Positions 1 through 5,147 of a stretch of 5,147 nucleotides of DNA are shown here, piece after piece. The notes below the pieces were generated by a model, which was not told where the DNA came from, did not search any database, and saw only the letters and a program-made list of their open reading frames with translations. Numbering within the stretch: position 1 is the stretch's first letter; every line of letters starts with the position of its first letter. Origin of the DNA: Lachnospiraceae bacterium. Its GTDB lineage: Bacteria; Bacillota; Clostridia; Lachnospirales; Lachnospiraceae. Made by a program: the position numbers and the translations under genes. The stretch is taken from contig JAGDCK010000273.1 of assembly GCA_017958585.1 (NCBI GenBank), positions 1 through 5,147 on the forward strand, in the 5' to 3' direction.

Positions 1-694
1 CTGCATCGTAATTGGCCGACTCTCTCTTTTTCTGGGCGAGCATGGCATCGAGGTTTGACTTTTGAGTTTCCAGGGAGGCCTTTTCATTGTTTAAAACCTC
101 ACGTTCATCCTCCAGAGCCGCCTTGTCAAGTTCAAGCTGATCCCACATATCCTTCACAGCCTCTTTCATGGCCCGGTACTCTTCGAACTTGTTTCTGTCG
201 TATTCGTATATGCTCTCCACATAGTCCAGGCGGTTGAGCATTCCGCTTAATCCCCCGCCCTGCAGCACAAATCCCAGAGTGGTATTCATATTGTACTCAA
301 ACATGGCGCGAAGTCTTAGTACCATGTCTTCATATCTTTGCTCCTCGGCGTTTTTGGCTCTTTCGTACTCTTTTTCCGCAGCCTCGATATCCTGCGCCTT
401 CAGGGCTATCTCATCTTCTTTTTGGGAAAGCTCTTCTTCCTTTACTTCGATGCTGGTCATGGTGTTTATGATCTCTGCATTGAGGTCGTCGATCTTTTCC
501 TCTATGAGATCCTGCTCATCGGACAGGCTGTCGATCTTGTCATTGAATTTCTCAATGTCGTTTTTGGTATTGTCGATCTGGGTCTGCAGGTCCTTTATGG
601 AGGTGGCAGAAGCCCAGGCCCCCACTGAAAGTCCGCATACAAAGATCGCGCCTGATATTATTCTTTTAAATCTTTTGTAAAAATCTCTGATCAT
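1..694 (-). CDS. Secreted coiled-coil protein, PcsB/EnvC-like murein hydrolase (regulator), N-terminal part
   Basis: The reading frame is open from ATG at 694 to the left edge, giving 231 residues with no stop, so the C-terminus is missing. Residues 1-30 look like a signal peptide: a basic start (MIRDFYKRFKR), a hydrophobic stretch (IISGAIFVCGLSVGAW) and an ASA-type cleavage site near residue 30. Residues 32-120 and 165-230 are charged, heptad-like helices typical of a long coiled coil. Between them, about 128-165, is a less charged segment (FVLQGGGLSGMLNRLDYVESI) resembling the conserved patch in the coiled-coil domain of PcsB and related FtsX-linked hydrolase activators. In that family the unseen C-terminus is usually an M23 peptidase or CHAP/NlpC domain that cuts peptidoglycan, or activates enzymes that do, at division. 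The ATG overlaps the mfd stop (ATGA, 691-694), with AGGGG a few bases upstream, which suggests translational coupling. The fold class is fairly secure; the exact family and catalytic domain are inferred. Confidence 0.8.
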   Translation of the reverse strand, partial: MIRDFYKRFKRIISGAIFVCGLSVGAWASATSIKDLQTQIDNTKNDIEKFNDKIDSLSDEQDLIEEKIDDLNAEIINTMTSIEVKEEELSQKEDEIALKAQDIEAAEKEYERAKNAEEQRYEDMVLRLRAMFEYNMNTTLGFVLQGGGLSGMLNRLDYVESIYEYDRNKFEEYRAMKEAVKDMWDQLELDKAALEDEREVLNNEKASLETQKSNLDAMLAQKKRESANYDA

Positions 695-2502
695 ACTGCC
701 CCTGTCTGATTTTTTGTGTTTGGTTCCCCGTTCTCGCTCTTTTCCAACAGGATCTGCTCCATGTCAAAAAGCAGTTCTTCCGTCCTGTTTAACAGAAGTT
801 CCTCGTCTTTTTCCACAAGCCCCGTCTTTTTATATTTATATGTAAAAAACGGATTTCCGTAAGCCGTAAAGGTAAGGTCCCTTCCGTATTTGGCGATAAG
901 CTTCGGGATCCCCGCCGGGTTAATGCCGGCATCGGGCCTGAAGGTAAAGACTATCCTCTCGTTTTTGCCCTTGACTTCCGTCATAAAAAGCCTGTGGGCC
1001 GAAACCCTGATGAGAGCGATACGCAAAAGGTTGTCCACAGACTTTGGAATATTTCCGAATCTGTCTATAAGTTCATCCTTTATATCTTCCTTCTCCCTGA
1101 CAGTCCATACCCCTGCTATCCTCTTGTAGATATCCAGTTTCTGAACTTCATTTAAAATATATTCCGGAGGGATAAAAGCATCCACGTCCAGGTCAATGAC
1201 GGTGGCAAAATCCTCCACTGTCTTTTCACCCTTTAAGTTTTTCACGGCCTCGTTAAGCATCTTGCAGTAAAGGTCGTAACCAACAGCCTCCATGTGACCG
1301 TGCTGGCGCATACCCAGGAGATTTCCGGCGCCTCTGATCTCCAGGTCCCTCATGGCGATCTTGAATCCGCTTCCAAGGTCCGTAAATTCTCTGATGGCAT
1401 CCAGACGTTTCTCCGCAACTTCTTTTAAAATCGTATCCTTTTTGTACATAAGGAATGCATAGGCTGTCCTGTTGGAACGGCCCACACGGCCTCTTAACTG
1501 ATAGAGCTGGGAGAGACCCAGCCTGTCGGAGTCATGGATTATGATAGTATTTACATTTGAGATATCAAGTCCCGTCTCTATGATGGTTGTGGATACCAGC
1601 ACGTCTACTTCGCCGTTTACGAAATCATACATGATCTGCTCAAGCTCTCTCTCGTTCATCCGGCCATGGGCGAAGGCAACGTTTGCTTCCGGCACCAGAT
1701 TCTGGATGGCAGCCGCAATATCCGCGATATTGCTGACCCTGTTGTAGACATAGTACACCTGTCCGCCGCGGCCAAGTTCCCTGACGATGGCTTCCCTCAC
1801 CATCTCCTCGTTGTATTCCATGACGAAGGTCTGGATGGGCATTCTGTCCTCAGGCGCCTCCTCCAGGATGCTCATATCTCTGATTCCGATAAGCGACATG
1901 TGAAGAGTTCTGGGAATGGGGGTTGCCGTGAGAGTAAGCACATCCACATTCTCTTTTAATTTCTTTATCTTTTCCTTGTGGGTAACGCCAAAGCGCTGTT
2001 CCTCGTCAATGATGAGAAGTCCCAGATCCTTGAATTTCACATCCGCAGACAGCACTCTGTGAGTTCCTATCACAATATCCACAAAACCCTTCTCCAGATC
2101 CGAGAGGACTTTCTTTTGTTCCGATGGGCTTCTAAATCTCGAGAGCTGCTCCACTCGTACAGGAAAATCCTTCATTCGCTGGGCAAAAGTATTGTAATGC
2201 TGCCCGGCAAGGATGGTCGTAGGCACCAGGTATACAACCTGTTTCCCCTCCTGCACTGCCTTAAATGCAGCGCGGATCGCGATCTCGGTCTTTCCGTATC
2301 CCACGTCTCCGCACACCAGCCTGTCCATGATCCTGTCACTTTCCATGTCGGCTTTGGTGTCTGCGATGGCAGCAAGCTGATCCTCCGTCTCCTCAAAGGG
2401 GAACATTTCCTCGAACTCTCTCTGCCAAACGGTGTCTGCGCCAAAGTGATATCCCTTTGCCTGCTGCCTCTTTGCATAGAGATCCACCAGATCCTTTGCC
2501 AC
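691..2502 (-). CDS. mfd: Mfd C-terminal half: SF2 DNA translocase and TRCF domain
   Basis: This is the motor half of Mfd, 603 residues if started at the GTG at 2502. Motifs in order (half-protein numbering): relay-helix region KDLVDLYAKRQ at 3-13; Q-motif-like FPFEETEDQL at 34-43; Walker A GDVGYGKT at 65-72; GTHRVL at 146-151; Walker B DEEQRFG at 166-172; TATPIPRTL at 192-200; TTIIETGLDISNVNTII at about 305-321; and QLRGRVGRS at 335-343. These are the RecG/Mfd-type translocase motifs, all with intact catalytic residues. The TRCF domain follows (FIPPEYILNEVQKLDIYKRI, then ELIDRFGNIP), and the C-terminus ends in a polar tail. The GTG has no clear ribosome binding site at normal spacing; an AAGGG is about 17 bases upstream. 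Independent translation would be weak, unless ribosomes reinitiate after the TAG 27 bases earlier or read through it. The true family protein does not begin here; the frame continues upstream into the front half. TGA at 691-693 overlaps the next gene. Confidence 0.85.
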   Translation of the reverse strand: MAKDLVDLYAKRQQAKGYHFGADTVWQREFEEMFPFEETEDQLAAIADTKADMESDRIMDRLVCGDVGYGKTEIAIRAAFKAVQEGKQVVYLVPTTILAGQHYNTFAQRMKDFPVRVEQLSRFRSPSEQKKVLSDLEKGFVDIVIGTHRVLSADVKFKDLGLLIIDEEQRFGVTHKEKIKKLKENVDVLTLTATPIPRTLHMSLIGIRDMSILEEAPEDRMPIQTFVMEYNEEMVREAIVRELGRGGQVYYVYNRVSNIADIAAAIQNLVPEANVAFAHGRMNERELEQIMYDFVNGEVDVLVSTTIIETGLDISNVNTIIIHDSDRLGLSQLYQLRGRVGRSNRTAYAFLMYKKDTILKEVAEKRLDAIREFTDLGSGFKIAMRDLEIRGAGNLLGMRQHGHMEAVGYDLYCKMLNEAVKNLKGEKTVEDFATVIDLDVDAFIPPEYILNEVQKLDIYKRIAGVWTVREKEDIKDELIDRFGNIPKSVDNLLRIALIRVSAHRLFMTEVKGKNERIVFTFRPDAGINPAGIPKLIAKYGRDLTFTAYGNPFFTYKYKKTGLVEKDEELLLNRTEELLFDMEQILLEKSENGEPNTKNQTGAV

Positions 2503-2529
2503 TTCATTTACGGCACTCTTAACCCTTGA

Positions 2530-4287
2530 CTATGTCTTTTCCCATTCCTTTGAGCCAAGCTTATTGAGCTTAGGAACTTTTTCCGCATCCGCGGAAGCAT
2601 ATTTTTGGATCACATCAAGTCCCGTTGCGGAAATATAAAGATTTCCTCCGTCCTTGTACTCGATCTTTATATAATCTTTTACAACCTTTTCAACTTCAAC
2701 CTTCTCGATACCGCGGTAGATTCCAAGACCGTGGCTTTCATGCACCACATAGTCTCCCACCTTTAACTCGTCAAAGCTTGATATCTTGGTTCCCTGGTTG
2801 AATTTTTTCTTCTTTTTCTTTTTCCTTGCGCCGAAAATATCGGTCTCCGTCATGACCACAAACTTGATCATGGGGTATTCGAATCCTCTGCCCACAAAAC
2901 CGTAAGCCACAAGCACCTCGCCCTCGCTTACCGTTCTCATGGGGTCATCCGAAAAGACTGCAGTTATGCCCTCGTCCCTCAGATCCCCGGCAAGACGGGC
3001 AGCTCTCGTTCGGGATCCCGACAAAAGGATCACTCTGTAATTGTTTTTCTTGTAATTTTTCAGATCCCTGCACAGACTCTCAAAGGAATTGTTGTATGGA
3101 GCGATATTTCTCGCACTGATGCTCTCCTTTGTCTCAGGCTTAAAATATCCGTTCTTTAAGCTGTCCATGGTGGAAAGTGTCACAAGGGGAGTTTTCAAAA
3201 CCGATGCGGCAACCTGCTCTCCGGAGTACAATATCCCCATCTGTCCGGGCAGAATGTATCCCTTTTCCACACGGTTTTTCATGCTCTCGGAAAATTCCAG
3301 AAATACTGCCTCGGCTTCCTCTCTTATCCTTAAGGGCTCATCCATGAAAAATATGAGCTTCTCCGCATCTTTCCCCGAAATCTCCCTTAAAAGATCAGGC
3401 AAAGCGACAGTTTTGTCATAAAAATAATCTATATAGCTTTCAAGATTTACCTTGCTCTTAAACTCCAAAAGTTCCTCAGAGAGGGAATTTACGGCTTTGT
3501 CGATCCTGTGGGCTTCCTCTGTTTTAAAAAGATCCCTTAATTTTTCTCTCTGAACCTTTGCCTCTTCCTTTATCTTTTCAAGGCCTTTTTCTATCTGACT
3601 TCTCTCAAGGACAAACTCTGTGGCGGGATAAACCTGAATGCTCTCAAGTTTTTCTATGGACCTCTGGCTGAGCACATCAAAACTTCTGACGGAATCCACC
3701 TCATCTCCCCACAGCTCTATTCTGTAGGGGTTTGTCTCCGTCAGGTCAAAGATATCCACTATACCGCCTCTTACCGAAAACTGTCCGGGGCTTTCAACCT
3801 GGAATGCTTTTTCGTATCCCATGTCCACAAGGCGGGCTGCGAGTTTGCGCTCATCCACCTCATCCCCTCTTGCGATCTCGATCACATCTTTTTCTCTGTC
3901 CCACAAAACCTGTTTTGACATAAGAGCAGCAAAAGTCGTCACAATGGTGGTGGGCTTATTTTCCATGAGGCGCCTCAAGGTCTTGATACGCTCACTTGTA
4001 AGCTGGTTTCCGTGTATGTCAGCCTCAAAAAAGATAAGATCCTTTGCGGGGAATAAAGTGACATTCCTGTCGTAAAATTTGTATTCCTCAAATATCTCCT
4101 TTGCCCTGATATCGCTGTAGGTAACTATCACTTTGAACTTATATCCCAGGCTCAGTCCATATATCATATGAAGTTTTTGGGAATCCACGCATCCCGAAAG
4201 CTGAACCGGTGTCTTTCCGTGCTTTAAGGCATCAATGGTTTCGGAAAAGCCTTCCAGTTCATTCAGTGGCGTCAACAATGCCTGCAT
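2530..4287 (-). CDS. mfd: Mfd N-terminal half: UvrB-like module and RNA-polymerase-interaction domain
   Basis: This is the front half of the transcription-repair coupling factor, 585 residues to the amber stop. Residues about 1-225 form the UvrB-like module that contacts UvrA: a degenerate nucleotide-binding region near 25-45 without a working Walker A lysine motif, and the diagnostic QFSVRGGIVDIF at 169-180 followed by RIELWGDEVDSVRSFD. Residues about 225-300 are charged and helical. Residues 400-487 match the third domain (RVILLSGSRTRAARLAGDL; GFEYPMIKFVVMTETDIFG). A run of seven lysines (489-495) forms the usual basic linker. Residues 505-565 are the CarD-like RNA-polymerase-interaction domain (DELKVGDYVVHESHGLGIYRG, then YKDGGNLYISATGLDVIQKY). 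GAGG at 4294-4297 lies six bases before the ATG and fixes the start. It follows pth by 14 bases. If made alone, it would keep polymerase- and UvrA-binding surfaces but have no motor. Confidence 0.88.
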   Translation of the reverse strand: MQALLTPLNELEGFSETIDALKHGKTPVQLSGCVDSQKLHMIYGLSLGYKFKVIVTYSDIRAKEIFEEYKFYDRNVTLFPAKDLIFFEADIHGNQLTSERIKTLRRLMENKPTTIVTTFAALMSKQVLWDREKDVIEIARGDEVDERKLAARLVDMGYEKAFQVESPGQFSVRGGIVDIFDLTETNPYRIELWGDEVDSVRSFDVLSQRSIEKLESIQVYPATEFVLERSQIEKGLEKIKEEAKVQREKLRDLFKTEEAHRIDKAVNSLSEELLEFKSKVNLESYIDYFYDKTVALPDLLREISGKDAEKLIFFMDEPLRIREEAEAVFLEFSESMKNRVEKGYILPGQMGILYSGEQVAASVLKTPLVTLSTMDSLKNGYFKPETKESISARNIAPYNNSFESLCRDLKNYKKNNYRVILLSGSRTRAARLAGDLRDEGITAVFSDDPMRTVSEGEVLVAYGFVGRGFEYPMIKFVVMTETDIFGARKKKKKKKFNQGTKISSFDELKVGDYVVHESHGLGIYRGIEKVEVEKVVKDYIKIEYKDGGNLYISATGLDVIQKYASADAEKVPKLNKLGSKEWEKT

Positions 4288-4301
4288 AAGTTACCTCATT
4301 T

Positions 4302-4883
4302 TCATTTTTGCTCGGTGTTCTTTTTGTTGTACAGATTCATGGCCTTGTCCACTTCCCCGGCCATGATAAGCTTCACGGCCTCGTAGGCACATGCCTTTGT
4401 CTCCTCAAGTTTTTCTTTGTCCGCAGCGTCGAAATGACCAAGCACGTATTTTGCCAGATCTCCGTTTCCTCTCTTGTCACCCACGCCCATCTTGATCCTG
4501 ACGAAGGTGTCATTTCCGAAATGATTGATTATGCTCTTAAGTCCATTGTGGCTGCCGGCGCTTCCTTTTTTTCTGATCCTTAAGTTTCCGGCATCCAGCG
4601 CTATATCATCATGGATCACAATGACTTCCGTCTCGTGGTCACATTTATAATAATCTACCAGTTCCCTCAGGCTCTCGCCGCTTAAGTTCATATAGGTCTG
4701 GGGCTTTGCCAGGATCACTTTCTGTCCGTCTATATAGCCTTTTCCGATTATGGCCTTGTGCTTTTTTTCTATTACGTCTATGCCTGCTTTCTGTGCGATA
4801 TAGTCAATTGTCTCAAATCCTATATTGTGTCTTGTTCCCGCATATTCTCTGCCGGGATTTCCAAGTCCAGCTATTATAAACAT
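4302..4883 (-). CDS. pth: Peptidyl-tRNA hydrolase
   Basis: This 193-residue protein is a complete bacterial Pth (called spoVC in Bacillus). It frees tRNAs from peptides dropped by stalled ribosomes by cutting the ester bond between peptide and tRNA in the cytoplasm. The family signature opens the protein: GLGNPGREYAGTRHNIGF, with Asn9 and catalytic His19. Other active-site landmarks are Asn66 in KPQTYMNLSG, Asp92 in VIHDDIAL, and Asn113 in SHNGLKSI, corresponding to His20, Asn10, Asn68, Asp93 and Asn114 of the E. coli enzyme. The common GGHNG is GSHNG here, a mild variation outside the catalytic residues. KMGVGDKRGNGDLAKYVLGHF near 131-151 is also typical, and the length is normal. The ATG is preceded by GGAG (4891-4894) at seven bases. 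It is the first gene after an extended -10 promoter and sits 14 bases before mfd, the arrangement known from many Firmicutes. Confidence 0.97.
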   Translation of the reverse strand: MFIIAGLGNPGREYAGTRHNIGFETIDYIAQKAGIDVIEKKHKAIIGKGYIDGQKVILAKPQTYMNLSGESLRELVDYYKCDHETEVIVIHDDIALDAGNLRIRKKGSAGSHNGLKSIINHFGNDTFVRIKMGVGDKRGNGDLAKYVLGHFDAADKEKLEETKACAYEAVKLIMAGEVDKAMNLYNKKNTEQK

Positions 4884-4916
4884 CAGTTTTCTCCATTCAT
4901 TTTTGCATGACTTTAT

Positions 4917-4935
4917 CCGGCTTATTTAAAGCCGG
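4917..4935 (-). promoter_or_regulatory. Hairpin in the pth 5' leader
   Basis: CCGGCTT (4917-4923) pairs perfectly with AAGCCGG (4929-4935) around a five-base AT loop. It sits within the predicted pth transcript, about 23 bases before the ribosome binding site. No T-run follows it on the minus strand, so it is not an intrinsic terminator there. On the plus strand a T-rich stretch begins only some ten bases later, too far for a standard terminator. It may stabilise the mRNA 5' end or have a regulatory role; function is not shown. Confidence 0.5.
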
Positions 4936-4968
4936 TGGGGGTCATTTTTTATTTACTCATTTAAGATG

Positions 4969-4977
4969 ATTATAACA
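4969..4977 (-). promoter_or_regulatory. Extended -10 promoter for the pth-mfd operon
   Basis: On the minus strand the sequence reads TGTTATAAT, a perfect TGnTATAAT extended -10 element, with the hexamer at 4969-4974. At about 18 bases upstream the best -35 candidate is ATGTCT (4993-4998), which matches TTGACA at only three of six positions; extended -10 promoters tolerate a weak -35. The predicted start is an A around 4961-4962, giving a leader of roughly 80 bases before the pth ATG. It lies just downstream of the minus-strand terminator at 5004-5034, which fits a new transcription unit beginning here. Confidence 0.7.
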
Positions 4978-5003
4978 TAACCTTTGTGGGATAGACATAC
5001 GGG

Positions 5004-5034
5004 TATTAAAAAAGAATCTCGCTTGCGAGATTCT
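5004..5034 (-). terminator. Rho-independent terminator, minus strand
   Basis: The stem arms AGAATCTCGC (5013-5022) and GCGAGATTCT (5025-5034) are perfect ten-base complements around a two-base centre. Read on the minus strand, the hairpin runs directly into six Ts (complement of 5008-5013) and then AATACC. This is a canonical intrinsic terminator. It should end a minus-strand transcript entering from beyond the right edge and insulate it from the pth promoter about 27 bases on. Confidence 0.8.
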
Positions 5035-5083
5035 ACGCGCCGAGCGCGTGTTGCTTTAGCAACAATCTTCTTCTCGCGCGAGT

Positions 5084-5108
5084 GCGCATCCTTAGCGGAG
5101 CGCTTTTT
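5084..5108 (+). terminator. Possible plus-strand intrinsic terminator
   Basis: GCGC (5084-5087) pairs with GCGC (5100-5103), and TCC (5089-5091) with GGA (5097-5099), around the loop TTAGC and with one bulged A at 5088. Five Ts (5104-5108) follow on the plus strand. The shape suits a weak intrinsic terminator, but no plus-strand gene is visible upstream of it. It may instead be one module of the surrounding hairpin cluster, with the T-run belonging to the next inverted repeat. Confidence 0.35.
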
Positions 5109-5147
5109 ACTTTATAGGAAATTCGGAGGAATTTCCTATAAAGTAAA
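5106..5147. repeat. Perfect 18-bp inverted repeat at the window edge
   Basis: The arm at 5106-5123 (starting TTTACTTTATAGG) is exactly complementary to the arm at 5130-5147 (ending CCTATAAAGTAAA). The six-base loop is CGGAGG on the plus strand and CCTCCG on the minus strand. Two further Ts precede the left arm, so the stem may continue past the window edge. Its length and perfection exceed an ordinary terminator stem; it could be a repeat-family end, part of a structured RNA, or a bidirectional terminator whose right T-run is not visible. Confidence 0.75.

Larger units (their letters stand above)
691..4287 (-). pseudogene. mfd: mfd, transcription-repair coupling factor, interrupted by one in-frame TAG
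   Basis: Read as one frame, this span encodes a full-length Mfd of 1198 positions, counting the amber codon as residue 586. This is close to the family's usual 1150-1200. Mfd binds RNA polymerase stalled at DNA damage, pushes it off with a double-stranded DNA translocase and recruits UvrA, feeding nucleotide excision repair. All domains are present in order: UvrB-like module, RNA-polymerase-interaction domain, SF2 motor and TRCF C-terminal domain. The only defect is the TAG at 2530-2532 (CTA on the plus strand), between the codons for EWEKT and SRVKSAV. The nine codons between it and the GTG at 2502 stay in the same frame, so this is a nonsense change and not a frameshift. Comparable proteins, as I recall them, have lysine here, so AAG to TAG is a one-base explanation. 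It may be a real pseudogene, a sequence error or a read-through gene; the two halves are listed separately. Confidence 0.8.
5013..5147. repeat. Cluster of six adjacent hairpins in intergenic DNA
   Basis: Six short inverted repeats lie almost end to end: 5013-5034 (ten-base stem), 5035-5049 (ACGCGC/GCGCGT, loop CGA), 5049-5064 (TGTTGCT/AGCAACA, loop TT), 5073-5082 (palindrome CTCGCGCGAG), 5084-5103 (bulged stem) and 5106-5147 (18-base stem). Only about 12 bases between them are unpaired. Each stem has its own sequence, so this is not a tandem repeat of one unit. It resembles the modular stem-loop repeats seen between genes in some Clostridia, but I cannot confirm other copies from this window. 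Confidence 0.6.

Noticed and set aside
234..680. Plus-strand ORF of 148 codons opposite the coiled-coil gene
   Set aside because: It is antisense to a well-supported signal-peptide and coiled-coil frame. Its composition (serine, phenylalanine and leucine rich) is what the reverse reading of Glu/Lys/Asp codons gives, and it matches no family I recognise.
2172..2507. Minus-strand ORF of 111 codons starting ATG at 2507, just after the amber codon
   Set aside because: It is in a different frame from the Mfd motor and its translation is an Arg/Trp/Ser-rich shadow of that coding sequence. The in-frame continuation carries all real motifs, so no frameshift is implied.
1978..2529. Plus-strand ORF of 183 codons opposite the Mfd motor
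   Set aside because: It lies wholly over the conserved translocase motifs on the other strand, lacks recognisable domains and has no convincing start context.
2530..2532. Amber codon as evidence for a pyrrolysine protein or a recoded genome
   Set aside because: Mfd is not a known pyrrolysine protein, the site is a linker and not an active site, and no other in-frame TAG is seen in this window. It remains testable but is not supported here.
2801..2827. A-rich lysine tract in mfd as a programmed slippage site
   Set aside because: The tract encodes seven lysines from mixed AAA and AAG codons in the basic linker normally found before the RNA-polymerase-interaction domain. The frame is already correct on both sides, so no shift is needed.
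5013..5147. CRISPR array
   Set aside because: The hairpins differ from each other and there are no regularly spaced identical repeats with spacers.
5013..5147. Insertion-sequence end or tRNA gene
   Set aside because: No transposase fragment, target duplication or cloverleaf can be made out; the repeats are independent short hairpins.

Overview
The window reads as a chromosomal housekeeping segment of an anaerobic Firmicute, most likely a Clostridia/Lachnospiraceae-type genome. The grounds are the pth-mfd gene order, the Gram-positive style of the Pth and Mfd proteins, a PcsB-like coiled-coil cell-wall protein downstream, moderate GC, and hairpin-rich intergenic DNA. The family-level assignment is inference from protein character, not from a marker gene.

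All genes lie on the minus strand and are read from right to left. From the right edge: a 135-bp cluster of back-to-back hairpins (about 5013-5147) ends in a minus-strand intrinsic terminator that probably closes a gene or RNA beyond the window. Next comes a strong extended -10 promoter (4969-4977) and a short leader with a hairpin. Then follow pth (4302-4883, peptidyl-tRNA hydrolase), mfd (691-4287, transcription-repair coupling factor) and the 5' part of a secreted coiled-coil protein of the PcsB/EnvC murein-hydrolase-regulator type (1-694, running off the left edge). Spacing is tight: 14 nt between pth and mfd, and an ATGA stop/start overlap between mfd and the PcsB-like gene. The three genes therefore probably form one operon driven from the pth promoter.

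The main anomaly is in mfd. The gene is collinear and in one frame from start to end, but a single in-frame TAG at 2530-2532 cuts it in two. The 585-residue front half carries the UvrB-like and RNA-polymerase-interaction domains. The 603-residue back half carries the complete superfamily 2 motor and the C-terminal TRCF domain. The cut falls in the linker between these modules, at a position where related proteins have lysine. A point mutation, a sequencing or assembly error, amber readthrough and a true two-piece Mfd are all compatible with the sequence; the first two are the simplest.

I found no defence system, mobile element, CRISPR array, tRNA or rRNA. The items most worth a second look are the amber codon at the Mfd module boundary and the modular hairpin cluster at the right edge.
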